Source of the DNA: Bacillota bacterium
GTDB lineage: Bacteria > Bacillota > Clostridia > Christensenellales > CAG-138
NCBI GenBank assembly: GCA_023416175.1
Contig: JAEZIE010000023.1
Location: forward strand, 1 to 6,232
Length of the DNA stretch: 6,232 bases
Direction of reading: 5' to 3'
In this document: positions 1-6,006 of the stretch, in pieces
Numbering within the stretch: the stretch's first letter is position 1
How the letters are laid out: each line of letters opens with the position of its first letter
The notes under the pieces: generated by a model
The model's database searches: none
What the model was told of the DNA's origin: nothing
What the model saw: only the letters and a program-made list of their open reading frames with translations
Position numbers and translations under genes: made by a program

Positions 1-991
1 ATGCGATCCAGCCCGAGGCTTCAATCCCTTCGGGCGCTTCCTCTGCCGCGCGCAGCCGCTCCACAACGGTAAACCCGGCATTTCTGAGCGCCGTGGATAC
101 TTCCTCCGCGCGCTCGTCAATAATGCCGGAGGTAATAAACAGCCCGCCTGATTTCAGCAGAGGCGGCACGAGCGGCGCAAGCGCGATGATAACGTTCGCG
201 ACGATATTCGCAACCACGATGTCATAGCCGCCGCCCACCGCTTTTCTTAAGCGTTCGTCCGTAAGGAAATTGCCCGTACGCACCTCGCTGCGGGAAGAGT
301 CAATGCCGTTTGCTTTGAGATTCTCCTGCACCACACGCTCGGCCACGGGGTCGATGTCTACGCACTGAGCGTGCTCTGCTCCCAATAGCAGCCCCGCAAT
401 CGCCAAAATACCGCTGCCGCAGCCGATATCGAGCACCGCATCCCCGTTCTTTACCCGCTTGTCCAGCAGCTCCAGGCACATGCGCGTGGTATGGTGCGCA
501 CCAGTGCCAAACGCCATGCCAGGGTCCATGAAAAGCACCTGCCTCTCCTGTTTTAGATCAGGCGCAAGCGTTTCCCGCTCCCAGGAAGGGCAGATAAGCA
601 GCCGTTCTCCGATTGGAAGCGGCTTATAATACTGCTTCCAGTTGTTTGCCCAGTCCTCCTCATCGATGCGGGTTTCCTGTATGGCCAGCGGGCCGGGGTC
701 TATTTGCCAATCCATTTGCTTGAGCGCCGCCACGGCGTTGCGGGCGGCCATTAAAAGCGCCTCATTCTCCGGCAGCTCCGCAATATACGCCTTAACGCAC
801 GGGCCGTTCCTCCCGGCCAGCGCAACAGCGTCCGCAAAATCCCAATTGGGGGCCGCATGCTCTAAAAACGCGGCGACGCTTTCGCTGCTTTCCTCTATGG
901 CAAGCTGTTCCAAGCCTATTGCGGTGAGCGCCGCCGCCACCTGATCAAGCCCAGCGTCCGTCGTATAGACCGCAAATTCAATCCACTTCAT
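1..991 (-). CDS. prmA: Ribosomal protein L11 methyltransferase PrmA (C-terminus cut by window edge)
   Basis: Class I S-adenosylmethionine-dependent methyltransferase that methylates ribosomal protein L11 in the cytoplasm. I translated the minus strand from an ATG at 991, preceded by GGGGAG six bases upstream. It stays open for 330 codons to the left edge. An N-terminal substrate-recognition domain begins MKWIEFAVYTTDAGLDQV. It is followed by WANNWKQYYKPLPIGERL, the family linker DPGMAFGTGAH (residues 156-166), the SAM-binding glycine loop DIGCGSG (188-194) and the post-motif VANIVANVI (260-268). The frame ends at EASGWIA; homologues normally stop about five to eight residues after that tryptophan, so only a few codons are missing. 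It lies downstream of the VanW gene on the same strand, separated by a terminator and with no evident promoter of its own. The motif set is specific, so the identity is secure. Confidence 0.96.
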   Translation of the reverse strand, partial: MKWIEFAVYTTDAGLDQVAAALTAIGLEQLAIEESSESVAAFLEHAAPNWDFADAVALAGRNGPCVKAYIAELPENEALLMAARNAVAALKQMDWQIDPGPLAIQETRIDEEDWANNWKQYYKPLPIGERLLICPSWERETLAPDLKQERQVLFMDPGMAFGTGAHHTTRMCLELLDKRVKNGDAVLDIGCGSGILAIAGLLLGAEHAQCVDIDPVAERVVQENLKANGIDSSRSEVRTGNFLTDERLRKAVGGGYDIVVANIVANVIIALAPLVPPLLKSGGLFITSGIIDERAEEVSTALRNAGFTVVERLRAAEEAPEGIEASGWIA

Positions 992-1012
992 TTCTATCTC
1001 CCCTGTTACCCG

Positions 1013-1043
1013 AAAAAAGCCGCCTGATCGTCACTCAAGCGGC
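1013..1043 (-). terminator. Intrinsic terminator after the VanW-family gene
   Basis: Read on the minus strand, GCCGCTTGA and TCAGGCGGC form a nine-base-pair stem (one G-U pair) around a seven-base loop, followed directly by six T residues. It lies 21 bases past the VanW stop codon. Its T-tract ends 21 bases before the prmA start codon, leaving almost no room for a separate prmA promoter. Confidence 0.88.
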
Positions 1044-1064
1044 AAAGATACTTGAAACGTAGCG

Positions 1065-2846
1065 TTATGCGGCAGGCGTGACGGTGGGAATTTCCTGCTC
1101 CGTATCCGTCCCTGAGCCGCCCTCTGCAGGCGTGGTGCCTTCCGGTATTGTAGCGCCCGCGATGGGAACAGCGCCTTCCGGTACGGGCACTGTCAGCGGA
1201 TCGCCTGTGCCAATATGCCACTCCGCGTCATTGCCGCGATACTTGTCTTCATACAGCTCCTTGGTTTCCACCAATTCGCCGTTCACATACTTCTCCAAAT
1301 ATGCTTTCGCCTTGAAGCCGTCATGAGCCTTGATTTTTTCCAACTGATAGCCGATGGGGATAGTGGGATCGTCCACATACTTAATTTCCAGCCGCGGAGT
1401 GGTTTCGATTATTTCACTGCGGGCTTTATACGTGACGCCCTCGGGCAGCGGCTTTCCGTAAATGGATACCGTCATGTTCAAATACTTGCTGCTCTTTGGA
1501 TCCGGCGTGATGTAGGCGAATATGTACATCGGCGCATCGGTATCGTTTTTAAACTTCAGATCAATACCGCTGGTATCCACCGTAGCGTCCAGGCCCTTGT
1601 CCACATATGTGGAAGGGATAGAGTGCGCCTTTCGGTCCGTAATGGGGACGTTGCCCCACAACAAGGCGTTATAGAGCGTGGTGCTTACCTGGCAGATACC
1701 GCCGCCAGCCTGCAGCGTATATTCCTTGCCGCCGCTGATGCCGTTGGCTTCCTTCCAGCCGGTCTTCACGGTACGCGGGCCGACCCAGCCGTTAAAGCTC
1801 CATTCTTCGCCCGGCTGCACGGTGTAGCCGTTGATGATGTCGGCTGCTTTTTTGATGTTGAACACACGATTCTTTACAATTTCATCCGAACTGCTCTGCG
1901 GGAAGCGCGTGGTAAATGTAGAGATACGCGCGGTGTTCTGCTGCAGGAACGCAAGCGTCATGGTGGGCGCTACGGTATCAAATACCGGGGTGACCGCAGC
2001 TTGATATTGCTTTTGCTGCATGGCGGCTATCACAGCCTGTCCCGTCTGCTCAGCATTGAGGGTAAGTCCGTTCTGACCTTCCACCGGTTCAAAATTCTGC
2101 TTGTTGCCTTCATCCAGGGTAGGTATGAGGTGCGGTTCCACAGGAGCCTGATTGGCCTCGGAGGCAATGGTGATCAGGCGGTTGGTGACCGCCGTGACGT
2201 CCGGTGTAAGGGTAACGGAAAATTCCTTTCCCTGTTCCAACTCCTCGCGCGCCTCGGCGTTCTCGCTTAAGGTACCCTCGCGGCCAAAGCCCATTGCCTG
2301 GGTCAACACCTCATCCGTATTTGCAGTGAGGTTCATATCCGCAGCGGTCAGTGTCCAGCTCTTATCCCCATGCTGCAATGTAATGGAAACGCTGTTTAAA
2401 CGCTCGGTCACCGCCTGCTCCACAAGCGGCTTTGCCTCTTCCATTTCTTTTCCACCAACTAAAACGCCTTCTATGCTTACGCCATCCAGGAATTTGGTAT
2501 TGCTGTTCATGTATTCAACCATCGTGGGGCCTTCCTTGCCGCCGCCGGTCAGCAGCAGCACCCCCGCCACGGCAACCACAAGCAAGGCAAGCGCCCCCAA
2601 CCCAAAACGCAGCAGCTTTTGGGACCGCGTAGGCCCGCGCTTTTTCCTGCCGCCGCCAGAGCCACCGCCCGTTCTTGCGCCCTGGTGCGGCGCGGTACGG
2701 GTGGATGGCGTACGCGGCGTGCTGCTATAAGCAGCAGCGCCATAGGTTCGGCGTGCGGAAGATTGCACCGGTTGTTTCATATAGTTTGGCAGCTGCGGCC
2801 CCTCATTTCGTGAGACGCCCCGCTGGCCCTGCCTGATTTGATCCAT
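1065..2846 (-). CDS. Membrane-anchored VanW-family surface protein with peptidoglycan-binding-like and G5-like regions
   Basis: Predicted cell-surface protein of 593 residues. The start at 2846 (MDQIRQGQRG) is preferred over an in-frame ATG at 2867 because AAGGAG lies six bases before it. Residues 1-77 are a basic tail rich in Arg, Gly, Ser and Thr, predicted to be cytoplasmic. Residues 79-100 form one membrane helix. About 110-320 resembles the YoaR-type putative peptidoglycan-binding domain. The VanW domain runs from about 326 to 450, with NRVFNIKKAADIINGY and the hallmark GGGICQVSTTLYNA (cysteine 385). About 473-547 looks like a G5 domain, ending in HIGTG. A Pro/Glu/Gly/Thr-rich tail completes it. 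Despite the family name, taken from vancomycin-resistance clusters, no other van gene is nearby and resistance should not be inferred. The biochemical role of VanW domains is poorly known; an envelope function is inferred from the architecture. A terminator follows. Confidence 0.9.
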   Translation of the reverse strand: MDQIRQGQRGVSRNEGPQLPNYMKQPVQSSARRTYGAAAYSSTPRTPSTRTAPHQGARTGGGSGGGRKKRGPTRSQKLLRFGLGALALLVVAVAGVLLLTGGGKEGPTMVEYMNSNTKFLDGVSIEGVLVGGKEMEEAKPLVEQAVTERLNSVSITLQHGDKSWTLTAADMNLTANTDEVLTQAMGFGREGTLSENAEAREELEQGKEFSVTLTPDVTAVTNRLITIASEANQAPVEPHLIPTLDEGNKQNFEPVEGQNGLTLNAEQTGQAVIAAMQQKQYQAAVTPVFDTVAPTMTLAFLQQNTARISTFTTRFPQSSSDEIVKNRVFNIKKAADIINGYTVQPGEEWSFNGWVGPRTVKTGWKEANGISGGKEYTLQAGGGICQVSTTLYNALLWGNVPITDRKAHSIPSTYVDKGLDATVDTSGIDLKFKNDTDAPMYIFAYITPDPKSSKYLNMTVSIYGKPLPEGVTYKARSEIIETTPRLEIKYVDDPTIPIGYQLEKIKAHDGFKAKAYLEKYVNGELVETKELYEDKYRGNDAEWHIGTGDPLTVPVPEGAVPIAGATIPEGTTPAEGGSGTDTEQEIPTVTPAA

Positions 2847-2905
2847 TTCGCGCTCCTTCAATACCATTGGAAAAACTCTTTTCGGGAACCCCCGTAGTTA
2901 TTCAC

Positions 2906-2935
2906 ATTATACATCAAATTTATTTACAATGGAAA
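2906..2935 (-). promoter_or_regulatory. Predicted sigma-A promoter of the VanW-family gene
   Basis: On the minus strand a perfect -10 TATAAT (2911-2906) lies 18 bases from TTTCCA (2935-2930), a 4/6 match to the -35 consensus, with an AT-rich spacer. Transcription would begin near 2899, giving a leader of about 50 bases before the ATG at 2846. The -10 is convincing and the -35 is only fair. Confidence 0.6.
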
Positions 2936-2944
2936 CACAACTCA

Positions 2945-2973
2945 CCCTTCAAGGGAAATGTTACAAAATGTTT
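2945..2973. promoter_or_regulatory. Possible operator between divergent promoters: palindrome plus phased direct repeat
   Basis: CCCTT-C-AAGGG (2945-2955) is a perfect inverted repeat around one central base, placed between the two divergent -35 elements. Immediately beside it AAATGTT occurs at 2956-2962 and again at 2966-2972, ten bases apart, or about one helical turn, ending at the trmL -35. The location suits a regulator site, but the elements are short and could arise by chance. No regulator gene is in the window. Confidence 0.25.
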
Positions 2974-2999
2974 GCATCTAGCGCGCCGCATGCTACAAT
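2972..2999 (+). promoter_or_regulatory. Predicted extended -10 promoter of trmL
   Basis: TTGCAT (2972-2977) and TACAAT (2994-2999) are 16 bases apart, and the -10 is preceded by TGC, giving an extended -10 (TGnTACAAT). Transcription would start near 3006, leaving about 68 bases before the trmL ATG. Confidence 0.65.
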
Positions 3000-3073
3000 A
3001 TCCCTTGCACCCATGCTTTTCTTTCCCACTTGGACGCTTTCTAAACGGGTGCAGATCAATAAGGAGTCCGTTC

Positions 3074-3535
3074 ATGTTCCATATTGTATTGGTCGAGCCG
3101 GAATTCCCTCAGAACACAGGCAATATTTCGCGCACCTGCGCCGTGACAGGCAGCGTACTTCATCTGGTGCGCCCGTTGGGGTTTGCAATAGACGATAAAA
3201 AATTGAAGCGCGCCGGGCTCGATTACTGGCGCCATCTCGATATCCGTTACCATGACAGCTTTGAAGAATTGGAAGCGAAATACCCGGACGCCCGTTTCTT
3301 CCTTTGTTCCACACGCGCAAAGCAGCGGTATTCCGACGCGCGTTATCAGGATGGGGATTTTCTTGTGTTTGGCAAGGAAACGGCGGGATTGCCGCAAGCA
3401 CTGCTAAATAGACGCGCAACTGACGCAGTGCGCATCCCCATGGGCGAAGGGCTGCGCTCACTCAACCTTTCCAATGCCGCCGCCATCGTCCTGTATGAAG
3501 CGTTACGCCAAACAGGGTTTTCGGGATTGAACTAA
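3074..3535 (+). CDS. trmL: tRNA (cytidine/uridine-2'-O-)-methyltransferase TrmL (SPOUT family)
   Basis: TrmL (YibK/CspR group) methylates the ribose 2'-O of the wobble nucleotide 34 in certain leucine tRNAs, using SAM bound in a trefoil-knotted SPOUT fold, usually as a homodimer. The start at 3074 is chosen because AAGGAG lies seven bases upstream. The frame is open back to 2867, but that part contains the promoter and resembles no protein. The 153-residue product matches the usual 150-160. It opens with MFHIVLVEPEFPQNTGNISR (asparagine 14, arginine 20), then GFAIDDKKLKRAGLDYW (36-52), the knot loop FGKETAGLP (99-107), and the SAM-binding end RIPMGEGLRSLNLSNAAAIV (120-139). It appears monocistronic, with its own promoter and rpmB starting from another promoter downstream. 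The substrate is assigned by family. Confidence 0.93.
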   Translation: MFHIVLVEPEFPQNTGNISRTCAVTGSVLHLVRPLGFAIDDKKLKRAGLDYWRHLDIRYHDSFEELEAKYPDARFFLCSTRAKQRYSDARYQDGDFLVFGKETAGLPQALLNRRATDAVRIPMGEGLRSLNLSNAAAIVLYEALRQTGFSGLN

Positions 3536-3545
3536 ATCTATCCCG

Positions 3546-3575
3546 AGCGCCTATACACCGCATGAAGCGCTAGGC
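3546..3575 (+). other. Weak inverted repeats after trmL, possible poor terminator
   Basis: Just after the trmL stop, AGCGC (3546-3550) can pair with GCGCT (3567-3571), or alternatively GCCTA (3549-3553) with TAGGC (3571-3575). Only CCCCTTT follows, so the U-tract is poor. A second short stem, GCAAGAG with TTCTTGC, lies at 3587-3606 and overlaps the next promoter. Some trmL transcripts may read through into rpmB. Confidence 0.25.
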
Positions 3576-3601
3576 TCCCCTTTCGGCAAGAGAAATTCTT
3601 C

Positions 3602-3630
3602 TTGCAAAACATGGTTTCAAATGTTAGAAT
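3602..3630 (+). promoter_or_regulatory. Strong sigma-A promoter of rpmB
   Basis: TTGCAA (3602-3607) is followed after exactly 17 bases by TAGAAT (3625-3630), which is preceded by TGT, giving an extended -10. Transcription would begin near 3637, giving a leader of about 50 bases. That leader contains a small perfect hairpin, GACCG-GCTA-CGGTC (3647-3660), ten bases before the ribosome binding site. Confidence 0.78.
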
Positions 3631-3685
3631 ACCTTTGTTTGATTTCGACCGGCTACGGTCCTTTACGGCAAGGAGGTGTTACAGA

Positions 3686-3877
3686 ATGGGTAAATATTGC
3701 GAAGTGTGCAAAAAAGGCACCATGTCCGGGAACCTTGTTAGCCACTCCAACCGCAAGACCAGGCGCGCGTGGGCGCCCAATGTGCAGCAGGTGCATGTAG
3801 TGGTCGGCGGCGCGCCGCGCAAGATGGATGTCTGCACCCGTTGCCTCCGTTCTGGCAAGGTTGTCCGCAGCGTGTAA
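3686..3877 (+). CDS. rpmB: 50S ribosomal protein L28, zinc-ribbon form
   Basis: Structural protein of the large ribosomal subunit, 63 residues, the usual bacterial length for this form. The start has AAGGAGG a short distance upstream. The sequence begins MGKYCEVCKKGTMSGNLVSH and carries the family core SNRKTRRAWAPNVQ (21-34). Cysteine pairs at 5/8 and 50/53 (CEVC and CTRC) make it the zinc-binding 'C+' form. Many bacteria also carry a cysteine-free paralogue used under zinc limitation, but none is visible here and no Zur-like operator is evident. The gene stands alone between its own promoter and terminator, not beside rpmG. Confidence 0.97.
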   Translation: MGKYCEVCKKGTMSGNLVSHSNRKTRRAWAPNVQQVHVVVGGAPRKMDVCTRCLRSGKVVRSV

Positions 3878-3898
3878 AAAATAAAGCGCACACATTTG

Positions 3899-3923
3899 AA
3901 AGATGCAGCAATGCATCTTTTTT
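3899..3923 (+). terminator. Intrinsic terminator of rpmB
   Basis: AAAGATGCA and TGCATCTTT form a perfect nine-base-pair stem closed by a GCAA (GNRA) tetraloop, and the T-run continues for three more bases to 3923. It lies between two converging genes. On the minus strand the same stem lacks a good T-tract, so it may stop the small membrane gene's transcript only weakly. Confidence 0.88.
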
Positions 3924-3929
3924 GTTTGC

Positions 3930-4142
3930 TCAAATACACACCCATACGATGCCAAGCGCAAGCAGCACCGCGCAGGCCAGTATCGCAATGACCCAAAGGG
4001 GCACTACGCATAGGAGTACGAGCACCGCCGCCGCGATCAGTACAATCCCCAGCAAATTCTTGTTCCGACGCCGCTTTCGATGGCGTATACAATCACAATT
4101 GCGCGGCGGTTCCTTGGACCAACACACTTTCCAATGCAGCAT
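3930..4142 (-). CDS. Small two-helix membrane protein, function unknown
   Basis: Predicted 70-residue protein, not assigned to a named family. The start at 4142 is preferred over the longer in-frame frame opening at 4316 because GGAGG lies eight bases upstream; the longer version would also overlap the ABC ATPase start region. Residues 1-28 are polar and basic with cysteines at 7, 16 and 18 and a cluster RHRKRRRNKN (20-29), which should stay on the cytoplasmic side. Two hydrophobic stretches follow, about 30-47 and 49-69, separated by a proline (VVPLW, 46-50), suggesting a helical hairpin. The stop is seven bases from the rpmB terminator, convergent with it. Similar short basic-plus-two-helix proteins are common in clostridia, but I cannot name a role. 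A real ribosome binding site and membrane-like composition support coding. Confidence 0.68.
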   Translation of the reverse strand: MLHWKVCWSKEPPRNCDCIRHRKRRRNKNLLGIVLIAAAVLVLLCVVPLWVIAILACAVLLALGIVWVCI

Positions 4143-4161
4143 ACCACTATCCTCCAGCCAC

Positions 4162-4189
4162 TTTACAAATAAGCCCAGGCCCCTACTAT
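4162..4189 (+). promoter_or_regulatory. Candidate promoter of the ABC transporter operon
   Basis: TTTACA (4162-4167, 5/6 match) is followed after 16 bases by TACTAT (4184-4189, 4/6 match). Transcription would begin near 4196, about 83 bases before the ATPase start. An alternative -10, TAGAAT at 4241-4246, has no acceptable -35. The call is tentative. Confidence 0.35.
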
Positions 4190-4212
4190 ATGAATACGGC
4201 AAGGCGCGCCAA
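4185..4212 (-). promoter_or_regulatory. Candidate promoter of the small membrane protein gene
   Basis: On the minus strand TTGGCG (4212-4207) and TATAGT (4190-4185) are 16 bases apart. Transcription would start near 4178, about 35 bases before the start codon. The -10 overlaps the candidate plus-strand -10 on the other strand, so if both are real the two transcripts compete. Confidence 0.4.
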
Positions 4213-4244
4213 AACGTGCCGTTCACTCCTTTGAGGGCTTTAGA

Positions 4245-4258
4245 ATACTCTAGACTAT
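4245..4258. promoter_or_regulatory. Possible operator upstream of the ABC operon
   Basis: ATACTCTAGACTAT is a 14-base palindrome with a single mismatched pair around TCTAGA. It ends about 20 bases before the ATPase start codon, just upstream of the ribosome binding site. A regulator could bind here, but the site is short and I do not recognise it as a known operator. Confidence 0.2.
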
Positions 4259-4278
4259 CACTTAGAAGGAGGCGGCAT

Positions 4279-5040
4279 ATGGAGCCGATTGTGGAACTGA
4301 AGGACATACGCCTCACCTACCACGAACCGCACGCGGAAACGCTCGCAATAGATCAGCTCAACATCGCCATATATGAAGGAGAGTTCGTCGCCATTGTCGG
4401 CCCTTCCGGTTCCGGAAAAACATCCATGCTGAGCATACTTTCCGGGCTTATTAAGCCCTCTTCGGGCAGTGTTCGCATCAAGGGAAAGGACATCACATCG
4501 CCGGGGCAAAATATCGGGTACATGCTCCAAAGGGATCAGCTATTTGACTGGAGAGATATTGAAGGCAACATCCTATTAGGCCTGGAGGTTAAGGGCATGC
4601 TCACTCCGGAAACAAGGGCCCGGGCGCTTAAGCTTCTGTCCACCTATGGGCTTGACGAGTTCAAGTACCATTACCCCCGCCAGCTTTCGGGCGGTATGCG
4701 TCAGAAGGTGGCGCTCATCCGTACGCTGGCATTCGACCCCGACCTCCTGCTGCTTGATGAACCGTTCTCCGCGCTTGATTACCAAACAAGGCTTAAGACT
4801 GCGGACGAGGTACACGGCATCATCAAACGGGAAAATAAGACGGCTCTGCTTGTTACCCACGATATTGCGGAGGCTATCTCCATGGCGGACCGCATCATCG
4901 TGTTTTCGGAGCGTCCGGCACGCGTCAAGCGGGAACTGAGCATCACGTTAAGCGCCCCGCCCAACCCCATTGCCCGGCGCAACGCGGTAGAGTTCCACGA
5001 TTATTTCAATACCATATGGAAGGAGCTGGAGGTTCAATGA
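4279..5040 (+). CDS. ABC transporter ATP-binding protein, NitT/TauT (nitrate/sulfonate/taurine-like) class
   Basis: Cytoplasmic ATPase that would energise import through the permease encoded next. The start at 4279 has AAGGAGG six bases upstream; the frame is open far to the left, across rpmB, but that part is not coding. All motifs of an active 253-residue nucleotide-binding domain are present: Walker A GPSGSGKT (41-48), Q-loop glutamine 84 in GYMLQRDQLFDWRD, signature LSGGMRQ (136-142), Walker B LLLLDEP (156-162, catalytic glutamate 161), D-loop SALD (164-167) and H-loop histidine 194 in VTHDIAEAISMADR. The Q-loop context and the C-terminal VFSERPARVKREL are typical of SsuB/TauB/ThiZ-like proteins, which serve sulfonates, taurine, nitrate or thiamine pyrimidine precursors. 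I cannot choose among these. Its stop overlaps the permease start by ATGA, indicating translational coupling. Confidence 0.93.
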   Translation: MEPIVELKDIRLTYHEPHAETLAIDQLNIAIYEGEFVAIVGPSGSGKTSMLSILSGLIKPSSGSVRIKGKDITSPGQNIGYMLQRDQLFDWRDIEGNILLGLEVKGMLTPETRARALKLLSTYGLDEFKYHYPRQLSGGMRQKVALIRTLAFDPDLLLLDEPFSALDYQTRLKTADEVHGIIKRENKTALLVTHDIAEAISMADRIIVFSERPARVKRELSITLSAPPNPIARRNAVEFHDYFNTIWKELEVQ

Positions 5041-5846
5041 AAGCTGAGCCGGGCGGCAGCGCGGAGCATCTGGCTTATTTGAAAGAATTAAAACGCCGCC
5101 ATACGTTTATAGTATCGACGCGATACGCAATTTTGGTTCTTTTTCTTATTCTTTGGGAAGTGGGGGCTCGGCTCCATTGGATCGACCCGTTTATTACAAG
5201 CAGCCCTTCCCGGGTGCTTGATACGCTTTCCTCGCTCTATCAGGAAGGCACGCTGTGGATGCATATCGGTGTAACGCTGTATGAAACCGTCGTGAGCTTT
5301 ATTCTGGGGACGCTATTAGGAATACTCATCGCCGTACTGCTGTGGTGGAGCCCCACCGCAAATAAAATTCTGGACCCGTACCTTGTTGTATTCAACGCCC
5401 TGCCCAAGATTGCCTTGGGGCCGATCCTAATCGTATGGATCGGCGCTTCCACCAGTTCCATCATCGCCATGGGGCTTTTGATTTCGCTGATCATCACCAT
5501 ACTGACGGTGCTCACCGGCTTTAACGAGATCAGCGAAGAAAAGCAGATGTTTATGCGTACGCTGGGCGCTTCGCGCATGCAGATTTTCACCATGGCGGTT
5601 TTGCCCGCAAGCGTGCCTACCATGATGTCCGCGCTCAAGCTGAGCGTAGGCATGAGCTGGGTAGGCGTGATCGTGGGAGAATACCTTGTATCCAAAGCGG
5701 GCCTTGGCTATTTGATTGTTTACGGTGGGCAGGTGTTTCAGCTGGACCTTGTCATGGCAAGCATAATCGTCTTGTGCGCGCTTGCTGCTGTGATGTATTA
5801 CATCGTGGCATATTTTGAAAAGAAGCTGATCCGCTGGAAGCCTTGA
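5037..5846 (+). CDS. ABC transporter permease, NitT/TauT (SsuC/TauC-like) class
   Basis: Inner-membrane subunit of the importer, 269 residues, normal for the class. The start at 5037 overlaps the ATPase stop in ATGA and has GGAGG four bases upstream; an earlier in-frame ATG at 5016 has no such site. A basic cytoplasmic N-terminus precedes about six membrane segments: roughly 30-48, 77-103, 114-136, 141-162, 186-212 and 238-258. Family features are WEVGARL (40-46) with FITSSPSRVL (52-61), the ALPKIALGPILIVWIG segment (121-136), and the EAA-type coupling loop RTLGASRMQIFTMAVLPASV (174-193), which contacts the ATPase. The VIVGEYLVSKAGLGYLI stretch (211-227) is also characteristic. No substrate-binding protein follows; the next gene is rplM. 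The substrate is therefore undetermined. Confidence 0.93.
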   Translation: MKAEPGGSAEHLAYLKELKRRHTFIVSTRYAILVLFLILWEVGARLHWIDPFITSSPSRVLDTLSSLYQEGTLWMHIGVTLYETVVSFILGTLLGILIAVLLWWSPTANKILDPYLVVFNALPKIALGPILIVWIGASTSSIIAMGLLISLIITILTVLTGFNEISEEKQMFMRTLGASRMQIFTMAVLPASVPTMMSALKLSVGMSWVGVIVGEYLVSKAGLGYLIVYGGQVFQLDLVMASIIVLCALAAVMYYIVAYFEKKLIRWKP

Positions 5847-5858
5847 CCGTTGACATAA

Positions 5859-5904
5859 GGCGGGGCAAAGCGCGCTTTAGCCTTTGCCCTGCCTACGGCT
5901 AGGC
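5859..5904 (+). terminator. Strong GC hairpin after the permease, probable terminator with poor U-tract
   Basis: GGCGGGGCAAAG (5859-5870) pairs with CTTTGCCCTGCC (5882-5893) over 12 base pairs, one of them G-U, around an 11-base loop. Thirteen bases past the permease stop, this is the expected terminator position, but no T-run follows. A second stem, GCCTA-CGGC-TAGGC (5891-5904), shares three bases with the first arm, so the two compete at their junction. The left half also contains the perfect palindrome AAAGCGCGCTTT (5867-5878). It could instead act as a 3'-end stabilising structure. Confidence 0.55.
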
Positions 5905-5933
5905 CAACTTTATTCATACTTCACATTGCGCGC

Positions 5934-5954
5934 ACGCGTTATTGCGTTCTTTTT
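5934..5954 (+). terminator. Weak hairpin with T-tract, possible backup terminator
   Basis: ACGCG and TGCGT form a five-base-pair stem (one G-U pair) with a TTAT loop, followed by TCTTTTT. The stem is short, but the T-tract is better than at the preceding GC hairpin, so it may complete termination of the ABC transcript before the rplM promoter. Confidence 0.35.
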
Positions 5955-6006
5955 GGCATGCGAAGACATTTTTGTTTGCTTCTTCTTAGATATTTGTGAA
6001 TTTTCC

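Noticed and set aside
642..944. 100-codon plus-strand open frame inside prmA
   Set aside because: It is antisense to conserved PrmA motifs and its Ser/Ala-rich composition is that of a shadow frame.
1215..2270. 351-codon open frame on the plus strand, antisense to the VanW gene
   Set aside because: It lies entirely inside a gene with recognisable domains on the other strand, has no ribosome binding site, and its translation lacks protein-like features.
1065..2846. Vancomycin-resistance cluster, suggested by the VanW domain
   Set aside because: No ligase, dehydrogenase, dipeptidase or two-component genes lie nearby, and VanW/G5 proteins are common in clostridia without resistance.
2867..3073. 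69-residue N-terminal extension of TrmL
   Set aside because: The region contains the divergent promoters, the extension resembles nothing, and TrmL proteins begin at the ATG at 3074, which has a ribosome binding site.
3769..4278. Upstream extension of the ABC ATPase frame reaching back across rpmB
   Set aside because: It overlaps rpmB, its terminator and the small membrane gene in another frame, and the family begins at the ATG at 4279 with AAGGAGG in front.
4143..4278. TPP riboswitch upstream of the NitT/TauT-class transporter
   Set aside because: Considered because some relatives carry thiamine precursors, but the conserved CTGAGA and ACCTGA-type boxes are absent and the space is short.
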